10,601 bases of DNA, taken from the NCBI GenBank assembly GCA_015852425.1, contig JAAAIG010001116.1, positions 1 to 10,601 on the forward strand, written 5' to 3'. The notes beneath the pieces are model-generated. The model was given only the letters and a program-made list of their open reading frames with translations, ran no database searches and was not told where the DNA came from. Source of the DNA: Gryganskiella cystojenkinii (lineage: Eukaryota > Mortierellomycota > Mortierellomycetes > Mortierellales > Mortierellaceae). The position numbers and the translations under genes were made by a program. Below, piece after piece: positions 1 to 8,683 of the stretch (the first letter of the stretch is position 1; every line of letters begins with the position of its first letter).

Positions 1-1942
1 AATTGTACAGGTACTGATACTCGATTGGGGTTCTGGATCAAGTGCCAGCGTAGAAAAAAAAGAACTGACAGAGAATCGGTCCTGAGGAGCGACACCGAGA
101 CCATAATCAACCGTTAGAGAATTTCCGAGATGTAGCACTGATGGCTCGTCATCATCTCTGGCAACACCTCCGATCTGTATAGGTCTTACAGGTCGCGTAG
201 GGTTACTCTTACTGACTTGAGCTTGCAAACCCGAGTTGGGAACATAAGGGGTCACTTTCGGAAGGGGTGGATGCGCGATCATGGCATCATCTGCATATGG
301 TGACATCGAATGGGACTCTCGACTTCGAGGAAAAATCGGTTTAGTAACCATGACCGGCGGTAGCGGTGGAGGAACGTACTCTGAATGACCCACCGCCGCT
401 GTTGCTCCTCCACAACCGACTCTCGAATGTAGACCAGTTTTGATGCTCTCGTAGCCTTCGCGTCCCCATACAAGAGCGTTCGCGGTACCGGTACTGGAAT
501 GTGCCATCTGGATCCGGTGGTGCTGGGACGACTCAAGTTCTTCGGCCATCTCCTTCTCGGACATCAAAGCTTCAGGAGCATAACTGCTACCAGGACTCAT
601 GATCTTTCCTGGCGGAAAGAATGAGGAATTAAACCGAGGTGGCTGGGAAATGTAGCCAGTTAGATTAGAGTCCACCGGGTCCAGTCCGATTCGAATATTA
701 CTCCTTGGACGATCTTGACCAGTAAAAGTTTCAACCATCGGGTACGCCTCGACTTTTTCTTTTTCCACTTGTTCTCGGTGAACTCTCTTTCGTCTTCGAA
801 GACAACAAATGCTGAGGAAGCAAAGAAAGAAGGCCACCGCAGCAGCAGTTCCAGAAATCGCAAGAGTCACCATATTCTTCTTGAAGAACGATGGCTGGTT
901 CTGGTCTGTATTCAAAGAAGGAAGAGTTAAGCATGCACAGATGAGTATGGTGAACTGTGTTGTGGTTGTGGTTGTAGTGTTCGATATGCCTTTTTAAAAC
1001 CTTACTGATGATGCAAGTTCCACTTGAGCATGTTCCTCCTTGATCACAAGTGGTGCCGTCTGAATAGAATGAGGAGAGTGCCTGACAGACTCCACTCCCT
1101 TTGCCTTCATTGACAGAGCAGCTGATTTGGCAACTGGAAGACTCGCCGAGTGTAACGCATGCGGCCGAATAGACGGTGGCCAGAGTTGACAGGGCCTGAC
1201 ACTGCAGATCTTTGGAAGAACAATCATCGGAACCACAGCCATTGGCATTGGCAGTAGAATTGGTCGCGTTGGTTGTGCCAGAGGGACTATGCTTCTTTAG
1301 GCAGTCTTTTTTAGGAGGACACTTGCCGTTAACCCCAGTACACATCTGCGGGACATCACAAGTCGACGACACATCCCGGCACATAAAAGTCGATGGTCTG
1401 AACAAGCATTGGTCGCAACAGTCTTGCGAGTTGCTGCATAATCGAAGAGACGACCGGATGCAAAATGTTAGTTTCCTACACCAACAAAATAACTATAGTA
1501 ATTTTTAAAAAAGGTCAATCGCTGTGTACCTGCACTGAGCACCTGCGACCAGTTTACAAGTCCTGCCATTGCAACAAGGATCCTGAGCGCATTCTGCAGG
1601 AGAGCCACAGTCGCACTCCTCTCCGTGTTCGATGATGCCATTGCCACAGATAGCTTGCGGTGCTGTTACTGGAGCGGGAGCTGGAGCAACTGCAGCGGAG
1701 TTGCTGGAAGAAGTCGTCGCTGACGACGAAGGCATATGCGCTAGTACTTTGACTGGTTCAATAACGATGATATCGAAGTCAGCATTTGATGAAACCTGAT
1801 GCCAAGGTATGGCGCTGTGAATCAATCCATTTATCAAGTACTGGGGTTATATCGTGATCTAGCGCTGATACGATCCGTTACCTGACACAGTCGATGACAG
1901 CATCACCGCCAAAACCATGATCGCTAAGAAAAGCCTTTTCAT
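1..1942 (-). CDS. ADAM-like disintegrin/cysteine-rich type I membrane protein lacking a metalloprotease domain (3' end beyond window)
   Basis: Proposed exons on the minus strand are 1942-1882, 1740-1530, 1433-1006 and 905-1; all junctions are GT/AG and in frame, giving 535 codons with no stop before the left edge. Residues 1-20 are a signal peptide (basic start, then a hydrophobic stretch ending SSTVS). Residues 21-49 are a Ser/Ala/Pro linker. The disintegrin domain begins at about residue 51 ([16 protein letters not shown]) and has the usual dense cysteines. Its loop is C109-RDVSST-C116-DVPQMC, which fits the RX6D(L/V)P pattern of ADAMs and has no RGD. A cysteine-rich part follows (about 135-233), with two N-glycosylation sequons at N146 and N149 and an ending of the [16 protein letters not shown] type. 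One membrane helix (about 246-269) is followed by CCLRRRKR and a tail of at least 265 residues with two PPLP motifs (near 412-417 and 446-450). Fungal ADAMs normally place a prodomain and an HExxH zinc protease between signal peptide and disintegrin; here only 29 linker residues fit. The role is probably surface adhesion or signalling, by inference. Identity of the domains is firm; the first intron is the least certain junction. Confidence 0.82.
1741..1881 (-). other. Proposed first intron of the disintegrin gene (141 nt)
   Basis: The donor is GTAACG after the signal-peptide codons and the acceptor is ACTAG at 1744-1741, with a good branch sequence TGCTGAC about 45 nt before it. This choice restores the disintegrin frame. 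A nearer acceptor, CCCCAG at 1846-1841, would make a 41-nt intron and lead straight into a stop in the wrong frame. The exon 2 frame stays open upstream to 1846 inside this intron, so an alternative exon 2 start cannot be fully excluded. Confidence 0.6.
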
Positions 1943-2282
1943 TGTTCGATGTCTTCTGGATAAATCAGTGGTTCGTCGGTCGATTGGTTATTTGGTTGAC
2001 CAGTTCTTGGTTCGAGATAGACTACGGAAACACCTCGAGAAACAACTGTTATGGATCGTCGCTTGCCAATAGCAAGGAGCAATGGTTTACGAATATAGAT
2101 GCAAGTGCCTGAGTCCGGGCTTTTTCTTGAGAAAACGATTCGAGGATGATCTCCTTCGGCAGTCCAGGAGAGGATGACAATTAAAAAAAAAAAAAATAGA
2201 AAAATAAAAAACGATCGATTGGAAGTGTGTTGGGTGGGGATAAGATTGATGGAAGAGGTTCTCATAACTGCTCGTTGGTGAC

Positions 2283-2310
2283 AAAAAAAAAAGAGAGAGA
2301 GAGAGAGAGA
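2283..2310. repeat. Compound simple repeat A10(GA)9
   Basis: Ten A bases (2283-2292) run directly into nine GA units (2293-2310). On the coding strand of the downstream disintegrin gene this is a CT-rich tract about 340-370 bp before the ATG. Such pyrimidine tracts are common in fungal promoters. Confidence 0.9.
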
Positions 2311-2339
2311 CTCACAAGAGACGTGGCACCCTTTTTTTC

Positions 2340-2357
2340 TTGTTGTTGTTGTTGTTG
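2340..2357. repeat. (TTG)6 microsatellite
   Basis: Six perfect TTG units, preceded by a T run and followed by CTCTCTCTC (2361-2369). The tract lies in the same simple-repeat cluster as the A10(GA)9 element 30 bases away and is not in a supported coding frame. Confidence 0.9.
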
Positions 2358-2530
2358 CCGCTCTCTCTCAGACAAGAGCAAAAGAAAAAAAAGGCAGCTA
2401 GAAAATGATAATATTTTTATCGCACGGAGAGACTTTTCCAAGGAGGCGATAGTTGTCTCCTGGAAAAGGACCTCTTTTCGTTTTGGATCCGTGTTTCTTC
2501 TTTGAAATTCTCAGGGCCAATTGGCTCAAG

Positions 2531-2557
2531 GTTAATACCGTCGACGACGGTATGAAC
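2531..2557. repeat. 27-bp palindrome with 19-bp perfect core
   Basis: The core ATACCGTCGACGACGGTAT (2535-2553) has two perfect 8-bp arms around GAC. Beyond one mismatch on each side, GTT (2531-2533) pairs with AAC (2555-2557), so the arms extend to 12 bp. It contains an everted CCG-N7-CGG pair, a layout that some fungal Zn2Cys6 factors bind. It lies 112 bp past the ferredoxin-like stop and about 590 bp before the disintegrin ATG, so it could be a regulator site or a hairpin in a 3' UTR. Confidence 0.7.
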
Positions 2558-2668
2558 GACAACCTAGTGCACGTACGTTGGTATTCCTAGATTGACTCCT
2601 TTCTGTTGCACGCTCTTTTTCCAACAGGTTCGGACATATATTCTCTATTCTTTCCGGCTATCTACTTT

Positions 2669-3729
2669 CTACCAAGCCAGCTTCTTTTGTTCGTTGAAAC
2701 TGCCATCCATGCTACCGCGATAAAGCTCTCGAATTACCTCTCCACGCTCAATCGTCGTCTCGACAATGGCTTGAGCGTGACAGGGATCCACACGGCCATA
2801 CCACACGGCCATTCCCTCACGTCTATGGACAATGACGTTACCAGCAAACTTGTGTCCTATTATTGCATAACATCAGAAACGGAGCAACGGTTCAGATTTC
2901 ACCTGCATAGTCATGAGACGAGCATAGACAATTCGAGAAACCCAGACTTACCTCCAATATGACTGACAAGCCAAATCTCAACATCGTCCGCACAGTCGCC
3001 AAACATGTCCTTGGATCTGAGAATCCGCTTAAACTCCTTGTTCAGGATGGGCGCAGTGACGCCACAACGCTTGTCCCTTTTCTTGTGTGAGCAGAGCATG
3101 ACTGCGGCCTTGGGCAACCAGGGACGAACCAAAAAGGTCGTCTTTCCAGCTCGAACCTCTCTGCCTCCACCATTATGATTAGATATTTCTTCTTCTTCGC
3201 CTTCCTCTGCTGTTACTGGACTTTGACCAACATCCGACTTGAGGAATGCATCGAAAAAGTCATCGCACTGCTCAGGAGTAACATTATCGATCAAGAGCTG
3301 GTCCGGGAGGATACAGACCTGCCACCCAAGACCATCCCACGTCTCTGCCTTCCTCGAGGAATTCGTCAGCATGATTCTTGGCACATCTTTTTCCTCATTC
3401 GTATCTCTCTGTCGACGTTGACCATCGTCGATGGCCCTGGAAAGATGAAATGCCAGCGAGGTCTTGTCGTCCTCGATATGGGCCTCCCAGTCGTCCTTCC
3501 CAGTCGAGATCAGTACATGGCGCGTGTAGGGTTTGACTGAGTATAGCAAAGGTTTTTCCTGATTGATTTTAAGGTAGGGTGGGTAATGGGGATGATCCTC
3601 CTCCGCGCAAGGACTTGAACAAGAGTGGCAGTCCGATAAGGAAACGAACGGTTTAGAAGACAAATCGACCTCGTTTATACCAAAGGCGACCCGTTTTGCC
3701 TTGAGGAACATGCCCTGAACGAAGTTCAT
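2669..3729 (-). CDS. Sucrase/ferredoxin-like protein, Apd1/Aim32 type (thioredoxin-like [2Fe-2S] protein)
   Basis: Exons are 3729-2952 and 2856-2669, joined over a 95-nt intron (GTAAGT ... ATAG), giving 321 residues, a usual length for this family. An acidic, variable stretch (about 176-181) separates the N-terminal part, which carries Cys34, Cys37 and Cys41 (SDCHSCSSPC), from the thioredoxin-like ferredoxin domain (about 195-321). That domain shows C213-SHKKRDKR-C222, then H257-IGG-H261 followed by KFAGN and VWYGRV. Yeast Apd1 and Aim32 bind a [2Fe-2S] cluster through two Cys and two His with this same CX8C and HX3H spacing, so cluster binding is strongly suggested here. The precise redox partner is unknown; the yeast proteins are linked to redox-drug tolerance and mitochondrial thiol quality control. 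The intron splits the Gly260 codon just before ligand His261. The start is the first ATG in the open frame, but it has a poor context and sits right after CCCCAG, so a 5' UTR intron or a missed upstream exon is possible. Confidence 0.88.
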
Positions 3730-4153
3730 CTGGGGTACAAAAGAATGTGAGATTAAGAGTGGAGAGGGTGAGTGGAATGCGAAATGAGAATGCAAACTGA
3801 ATGAGTGAACAGAAGAAATAGATGACAAGATTCGACTAAAGGATAAATATTTCGCCACAACATCTGAAGTGGCCAGCCAGGCATAGCGTCCACGCGCGCC
3901 ACTGCGCTGTACGACCAGGAGGGTTTGCCAAGATTACTCTCCGACATCACCAGTACTAGAAAGGAAATAATAAGCCTGCGCGGTTCATCCCCCATCCAAA
4001 ACTTATTCGTCCACCCACTGCACCCCCTCAACTCAAAAAGACGACGCGTCTAACAATAAAAAAACGACAGCAAGAAGAAATGTGTATATTTGGATATGCG
4101 TAGTTATGGTTGGACTTTGTCTAAGAGATCGTGTAGTTGTCTTCGGTTTTGGG
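3730..4153. promoter_or_regulatory. Intergenic region: upstream of the ferredoxin-like gene, 3' flank of the transporter
   Basis: There are 424 bases without a supported gene. The minus-strand sequence just before the ATG at 3729 is pyrimidine-rich and ends in CCCCAG, resembling the 3' end of an intron, so part of this stretch may be a 5' UTR intron. The open frame extends upstream to 3858 but begins with GTG and encodes a Ser/His/Phe-rich, T/C-derived stretch that does not look like protein. Confidence 0.45.
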
Positions 4154-6952
4154 TTATGTTTGCATCCACTCGTAAATGGTGTTTCCTGTCGTGTAGAGCA
4201 TGGTCAACCATCCAAACGCGAACAACAACACGTCAAAGACCCGCGACTTCTTGTTGGGGTGGGTCTTGTAGTGGAACATGGCAGGGAAGATGTAGGCCAG
4301 AGGAATACCTGTTGTTATACAAAAGAAAAAATGAGGAAGAAACAATGATCAAAAATCAAAAGGTCGCAAAACAAAAACTGTACGGGAGAAGAAAGGTGTA
4401 TCAAGCTTGATCAGTGACTTACAAGCGACAGAACCGACAATGGAGACAAACTTGTCGAGATCCTCGCCTGCCCAGATGGCAATGGCAGCGCACATGAGTA
4501 GAGAGAGGGTTCTGAAAAAGTTCTTTTCCCACTTGACCAAGGTGTTGTATTTGCCGGAGCGAGTAAAAATTCCGTTTTCCATGATACGGACGGCAGGAAA
4601 TAACTGAAGAGGGATTGAGAGCATGATAGCGATCGAATACAGCGCTTGCACAGACTGGACCAAACGATTCTCCTGAGGCAAGTTGAGAAGGACAACCGTC
4701 TGGGTTTTTGATCCAAAGGCAGCATAAGATAAGGCTCCAAGAGAAGTGAAGAGGACGGTGATACCGATCATGACTCCGGTCAAGACCTTGGGGAACTTTT
4801 CTGGTTCCTTCATGGATTCCGTGATGGGGATGATCAATCCAATACCCTCAAATGTGAATACTACGAGGAATGAAAGGCGTTAGCGAGCAGTCTATTTGAG
4901 CATAGACAAGAGTTCTGTTGATGTGACACGGTAGCCCTTACCAGCAGTTCCGATAAAGAGAGCAAAGTCTTTGGGGTTGAAGAGGACGACGTCACTCAAA
5001 CCGTTCGTAGTAAGGGTGAAAATCTAAGGCGGAGCGAGACACGAGTTAAAAATCGTGTTATTCAGCCAAAAGAATTTGCCGGGTATCAAGGCCATGTTCT
5101 ATCCCAAAGTGTCGCCAACTTACATCAAAGTAGTACATGTAGATCAGACCGAAGCAGATGAAAACGTCCGCGATGACTGCAGTGAAAGAGAGGCGGGCAA
5201 TGTTGCGGATCTAACCAGAAACAACCAACAAAAGAAAAGTCGTTAGTGACACTGAAGATTCCTTACGACACGCGTATTTGATCATCCTTTGCTGATGAAT
5301 AAAATCTTACCAAAGCGAGGGGGATAAATACAATAAGCTGGATAAGAACAAAAAAGTAGGAGGGGTACATGTCGGCTGCGCTGACAAAGTTCTTTGCAAG
5401 GGCTTCCAAGTTGGTGGCAACAAAACTCATGTACGCGCACACAAATCCGATCTGTGAAATTGCGATCGCAAAGAGAACCGCGAGACGCATATACGGTCCA
5501 TAAAGGTGCCCACCAATATCACCAAAGGACGCAGGCACGACCTGGCGCGATTCGACCAAAAGCAGGAAAGAAAACAGAGAGACGGCTGCAATGGTGACCA
5601 AGAAGACGGATGAGAAGAGGATTCCTCCGTTGTTGAATCTATCGATCAAAGCAGTAACGAGTGGCAGAGTGAGCATGTCGAAGATGGATGCGATGCCGGT
5701 CAAAACAGTCCTAGTGGATCCAATCCAAGCCTAAAGTCCTCATTGTCCATGGCGCCACTGACATTTTTTTTTTTTTTTTTTTTTGGCTTATTATCCTGCC
5801 GACACTGCCCTCATGATGGAGTTCTTGTAAACTTACGCCTTCGGCAAGAACATGATACCGGTACCAACAAATGACTTGAGGAGCAAGAAAACGGCCTTTG
5901 CTGGAGTGGCATCGCCTTGGGGAACCTGCTGTGACTTGGGAATGAGAGGTGTGACCTCTGTTCTGGAGCCAGCACCAGAGCCCGATCCAGAGCCATGACC
6001 TTCGGCCTCCTCTTCCTCGTCATAGACAGCCCGTTCGAAATCGCCTCCTTCCTCGTCATCGAGATCCTCTCCTGCAAAGTGGCCGTACATGGCCAAGAAA
6101 TCGATAAAACTCTTGGTGAAGACGTTTGCTTGACGGCCATGAGCTTCGGCCTTCATGATCATGTGGTAGCGTCTCATGCCACCGGGTTGCTTCAAGGCCG
6201 AGAGAGATGGTTCCATGGGTCGGGGCAGATGAAATGAACGGGATCGGCCTAGTTTGGAATCGCAAACGGGACTAATTGAGTTAGCATATGCACTTGGTTC
6301 AAAAAAGGGCGATCACGGTGCTATTGAGTAAAAACAAAGAATAGATAAAGACATTACCCCGACGGTTCTGTTCGTTCTCTTGGTCTGCCTGCCACTTGTA
6401 GACATCGCGGGTGATGGCACCTCCAGGGAGCTTGAAGGCAGTTGTGTAATCGACAACATCAGAGTTGGCACCCTCGCCATTTGCACTCGAAGTTCCATCA
6501 GCAGGACCGTTGCGCTCCGAATCGAAACTGTCGCGCGATGAAGAGTTGAGGACAAGGTGCTTCTTGATGACCTTGGAGGCCTCGTCAGCGGGAATGTCGA
6601 CAATCGAGTTGATCGAGTCCAAGTGAGGGTTGCCAACATAGCCACCCTGGATGCTGTTACTGCTGCTATCAAGACCGTTGCGGTAGTTACCCACGGGTTC
6701 GGTTGATGAGGCGCCGTTATCATAGTTTTGGAGGGTGGAGGGAGATCTCCAGGAGGAGGACGGGGTCTGGCTGTCACCGTGGACACTCGAGTTGCTTCCG
6801 CGTGAAGCAGGGCGACCAAAGAAGGGAGGGATTGAAGGCGAGGAGGAGAGAAGTCTGGTCGTGGTCTCGCGACTGGGTGAGGACGAGAGAAGTTCCTGCG
6901 AGGGTCTTCTCTCTGGGTTGAGGTGATGAACGGGTCTTGGAGGAGTGGCCAT
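4154..6952 (-). CDS. AVT3: Vacuolar amino acid transporter, Avt3/Avt4 type (AAAP family)
   Basis: Seven exons fit together without a frame break: 6952-6358, 6248-5837, 5638-5311, 5210-5124, 5023-4942, 4860-4423 and 4308-4154, giving 698 residues. The protein should sit in the vacuolar membrane and export neutral amino acids to the cytosol, as yeast Avt3 and Avt4 do. The first 300 or so residues are a Ser-rich, hydrophilic cytoplasmic tail. Residues 237-265 carry the segment RQANVFTKSFIDFLAMYGHF followed by AGEDLDDEE, typical of fungal members. The membrane domain starts near residue 313 (LLLKSFVGTGIMFLPKAFNN, the first-helix signature) and runs to the C-terminus with about ten or eleven helices, including FTFEGIGLIIPITESMKEP and AFGSKTQTVVLLNLP. 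Branch sites such as TGCTAAC (intron 1) and CACTAAC (intron 3) support the splicing. The ATG has A at -3 and G at +4. The long Ser-rich tail may be a phosphorylation target, by inference. Telling AVT3 from AVT4 needs a phylogeny. Confidence 0.93.
5764..5784. repeat. T21 homopolymer within the transporter's second intron
   Basis: Twenty-one T on the plus strand (A21 in the transcript) lie in the 198-nt intron 5836-5639, the longest intron of the transporter. The intron length is a multiple of three, but retaining it would meet a stop (GCG TAA) at once. Such a run is prone to length error in sequencing and to slippage in vivo. Confidence 0.9.
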
Positions 6953-7615
6953 GATACGACAAAGAGATGTGAATGAGGGGACAGAGAAGACGGAGGAAGT
7001 AGAGAGGAGAGGAGAGAGGAGAGGAGGGGTGAGGTGAGGAAGAGGCCGAGGTGGGAAGTGTGCAATCAGAAGACGGCAATGAATTCTCTTTTGGATCGTC
7101 TCTTCTTTTCAGCGAGATGCAGTGCGGTGTAACGAGGAATGCAATTGGACAGAGGGAGGAGAAAAAGGAAAAAGTAAAATAAAAGGAGTAGGAAAGAGGG
7201 ATGATCAATTCAAGCAATGAATGTGAAAATAATATTAGAAAGAGACAAAGAGGCGCCCCTCGGTGCCCCCACTACCAAAGCAAACAAGAGGCTGCAGAAA
7301 TCCATGAAATCCGGTCCGCTTTTGGAAAAGAAACACACACGTTGCAACACCGACTCTTTTCTGCACAGTGCAAAATGAGCAACTTTCGCACGCCCCAGCC
7401 GTCATTACCGTAGACTTGCTATGTTGGCTGTCCGCAGCTCTGAAAAGATTCTTTTTTGTTTTTTGTATCTCCTTGTTGGTGCTCTTTACTTGACCGACTC
7501 TTGCAAAATCGTTTTGCTCACTCTTCCCCTTTTCCCTTGTCTTTAAAACTTGGTGACAGAAACTCAGTGAGAAGAGACATAAGCTTTTTTTTTCTTATTA
7601 TATATTATGCCGCAC
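6953..7615. promoter_or_regulatory. Promoter and 5' leader of the transporter gene, plus 3' flank of PER1
   Basis: No gene is supported in these 663 bases. Next to the transporter ATG, roughly 6960-7060, the coding strand is almost all pyrimidine (C/T), a typical fungal core-promoter or leader feature. It includes a perfect mirror repeat at 7004-7026. The PER1 end of the stretch is AT-rich, with TATATAATAAG then an A run on the minus strand just after the stop, which could serve as polyadenylation signal. Open frames here are T/C-derived Ser/Leu/Pro-rich shadows. Confidence 0.6.
7004..7026. repeat. Perfect 23-nt homopurine mirror repeat
   Basis: All bases are A or G on the plus strand and the sequence reads the same in both directions around A7015. 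The flanking tract stays purine-rich for tens of bases. Homopurine mirror repeats can form intramolecular triplex (H-DNA). It lies 52-74 bp before the transporter ATG, probably in the promoter or leader. Confidence 0.8.
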
Positions 7616-8683
7616 CTAGTCGCGATGGGAGACCTGGTTTGCCCCTTTTCGATTGCGAACTTCCCATTCCGTGTCCTTGAGGAGGAATCGGTACCAGATA
7701 GGAACCAGAGGGATCGTCGCCGCATGCCACAACGAATGTGCATCCAAAATACCCCAGAGAGGTGCAAAGTCCAGGATCTCGAGACACATTGCGGCCGTGA
7801 TCAGGATGCAAGACGCGACTGGTTCCCAAGAATATGGTCGCTCGTTCCAGTGCTTGATGCACCATCCGATCCATACCAGATTATGCAGCAGTCCCACGGA
7901 CGCGGTCGCCGCCATGTTGTAACCATAGTCAAAGTGAATCAAGCCCAAATATCCGATATGGAGCAGCAGAGGAATTAAACAAACAAGACCCCAGAGGAAC
8001 TGCGTGCGTCGGCTAGCGATGTGAAAGACTCTGATGACGGTATAAAAGAGTCCGTAGGTGATGGCCGTACCCGCTGAAAAATAGTCGAGTTTCTCGGTGC
8101 TGGGCCAGTCGCGCGCATGATAGACTGCAGACCAGAGCCAAGTATTCATGCCGACGATAGCATACCCGAGGTAGAAGGGTCGGAGATAATAGCCTTCAGG
8201 GATAGCACGCTTGAGTTTTGGCCAGGCAAGGAAGTGCATGTAGCCATTGAGGATGGAGAAGAGAACCGAAGCCGGTTCCTGCATGCCCCAAAGCCGGTAG
8301 AAGGGCCATTTGCCGTGGTATTGATGAACAGGCTCGTTTTTGAGGAGAGCGACCTGGGTGATGGTCTGCATACACAGGTAGCGGCAATTGTCGAGGCAAG
8401 ACCACCAGAAGAGTCGCTGAGAAACCGATCCGTCCCTGACCTCGCGTTGTTCATCCGTGAAAGCTGCAAGAGCGGAAGGGCTGGTGGGCTGGCAAATATC
8501 CCGGTCACAGTCTGCGACACAGCTTTGGTATTCCTCCTGCCTGTCTCCGGAAGAGGCGGCAACGAGGGTGACGGATGCGCAAGCAGCAATGGCGACAGCC
8601 AGGGCAATCAAGATTCGTGCTCGTTGTCGTGTCCGCAGCAGCATGGACGGTTGTCGATTCGCGTCCTGAGTTGGTGGCGACAT
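7616..8683 (-). CDS. PER1: Per1/PGAP3-like GPI-anchor lipid remodelling protein
   Basis: This intronless gene encodes 355 residues, the usual length for fungal Per1. Per1 is an ER membrane protein of the CREST hydrolase superfamily. It removes the sn-2 acyl chain from newly made GPI anchors so that they can be remodelled for raft sorting and cell-wall delivery. The N-terminus has a basic stretch then a signal or anchor helix (about 26-44). A luminal region follows with paired cysteines C55, C59, C64 and C96, C100, C104 (SCVADCDRDIC; SCLDNCRYLC). The membrane part carries the superfamily residues: S185 and H189 in WSAVYHARD, D200 in EKLDYFSAG, and H316 and H320 in DAHSLWHAATIPL. These match the two histidines reported essential in yeast Per1, by my alignment from memory. 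I start at ATG 8683, which has A at -3; the open frame begins slightly earlier at a TTG. ATG 8644 is a possible internal start that leaves a more compact signal peptide. The gene shares a divergent promoter with the oxidoreductase. Confidence 0.95.
   Translation of the reverse strand: MSPPTQDANRQPSMLLRTRQRARILIALAVAIAACASVTLVAASSGDRQEEYQSCVADCDRDICQPTSPSALAAFTDEQREVRDGSVSQRLFWWSCLDNCRYLCMQTITQVALLKNEPVHQYHGKWPFYRLWGMQEPASVLFSILNGYMHFLAWPKLKRAIPEGYYLRPFYLGYAIVGMNTWLWSAVYHARDWPSTEKLDYFSAGTAITYGLFYTVIRVFHIASRRTQFLWGLVCLIPLLLHIGYLGLIHFDYGYNMAATASVGLLHNLVWIGWCIKHWNERPYSWEPVASCILITAAMCLEILDFAPLWGILDAHSLWHAATIPLVPIWYRFLLKDTEWEVRNRKGANQVSHRD

Larger units (their letters stand above)
1943..2668. promoter_or_regulatory. 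Intergenic region: promoter of the disintegrin gene plus 3' flank of the ferredoxin-like gene
   Basis: No convincing gene is present in these 726 bases. The disintegrin ATG at 1942 has a good context (A at -3). The stretch holds an A14 run (2183-2196), an A10(GA)9 tract, a (TTG)6 tract and a palindrome at 2531-2557. The minus-strand open frame at 1939-2265 stops just after the true ATG of the next gene. It is low-complexity (runs of Phe from T-rich DNA) and is best read as untranslated leader or promoter. Confidence 0.6.

Noticed and set aside
1505..1837. Treating the 1837-1505 open frame as a complete small gene
   Set aside because: It starts at TTG, lacks a signal peptide and ends by running through a GTACAC splice donor into the intron; spliced exons join it cleanly to the rest of the disintegrin domain.
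1939..2265. Minus-strand open frame of 108 codons upstream of the disintegrin gene
   Set aside because: It is low-complexity at its start (Phe runs from a T tract), shows no domain, and overlaps the better-supported signal-peptide ATG in another frame.
2788..2812. 12-bp direct repeat CCACACGGCCAT, period 13, in the ferredoxin-like gene
   Set aside because: The copies are in different frames and the encoded VWYGRV motif is conserved in the family, so it is probably coincidence rather than a recent duplication.
5263..5703. Transporter exon 3 read as starting at the ATG at 5703 inside intron 2
   Set aside because: Splicing at 5639/5638 gives LPKAFNNGGILF, the expected first-helix sequence, and the extension is not part of the family pattern.
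6313..7065. Minus-strand 250-codon open frame overlapping the transporter's first exon
   Set aside because: It is a Ser/Thr/Pro/Leu-rich shadow of the transporter in another frame and runs over the C/T-rich promoter and intron 1.
1..8683. Four co-oriented minus-strand genes as an operon or functional cluster
   Set aside because: Gaps of 424 to 726 bp with promoter-like sequence, separate introns and unrelated functions argue for ordinary independent genes.
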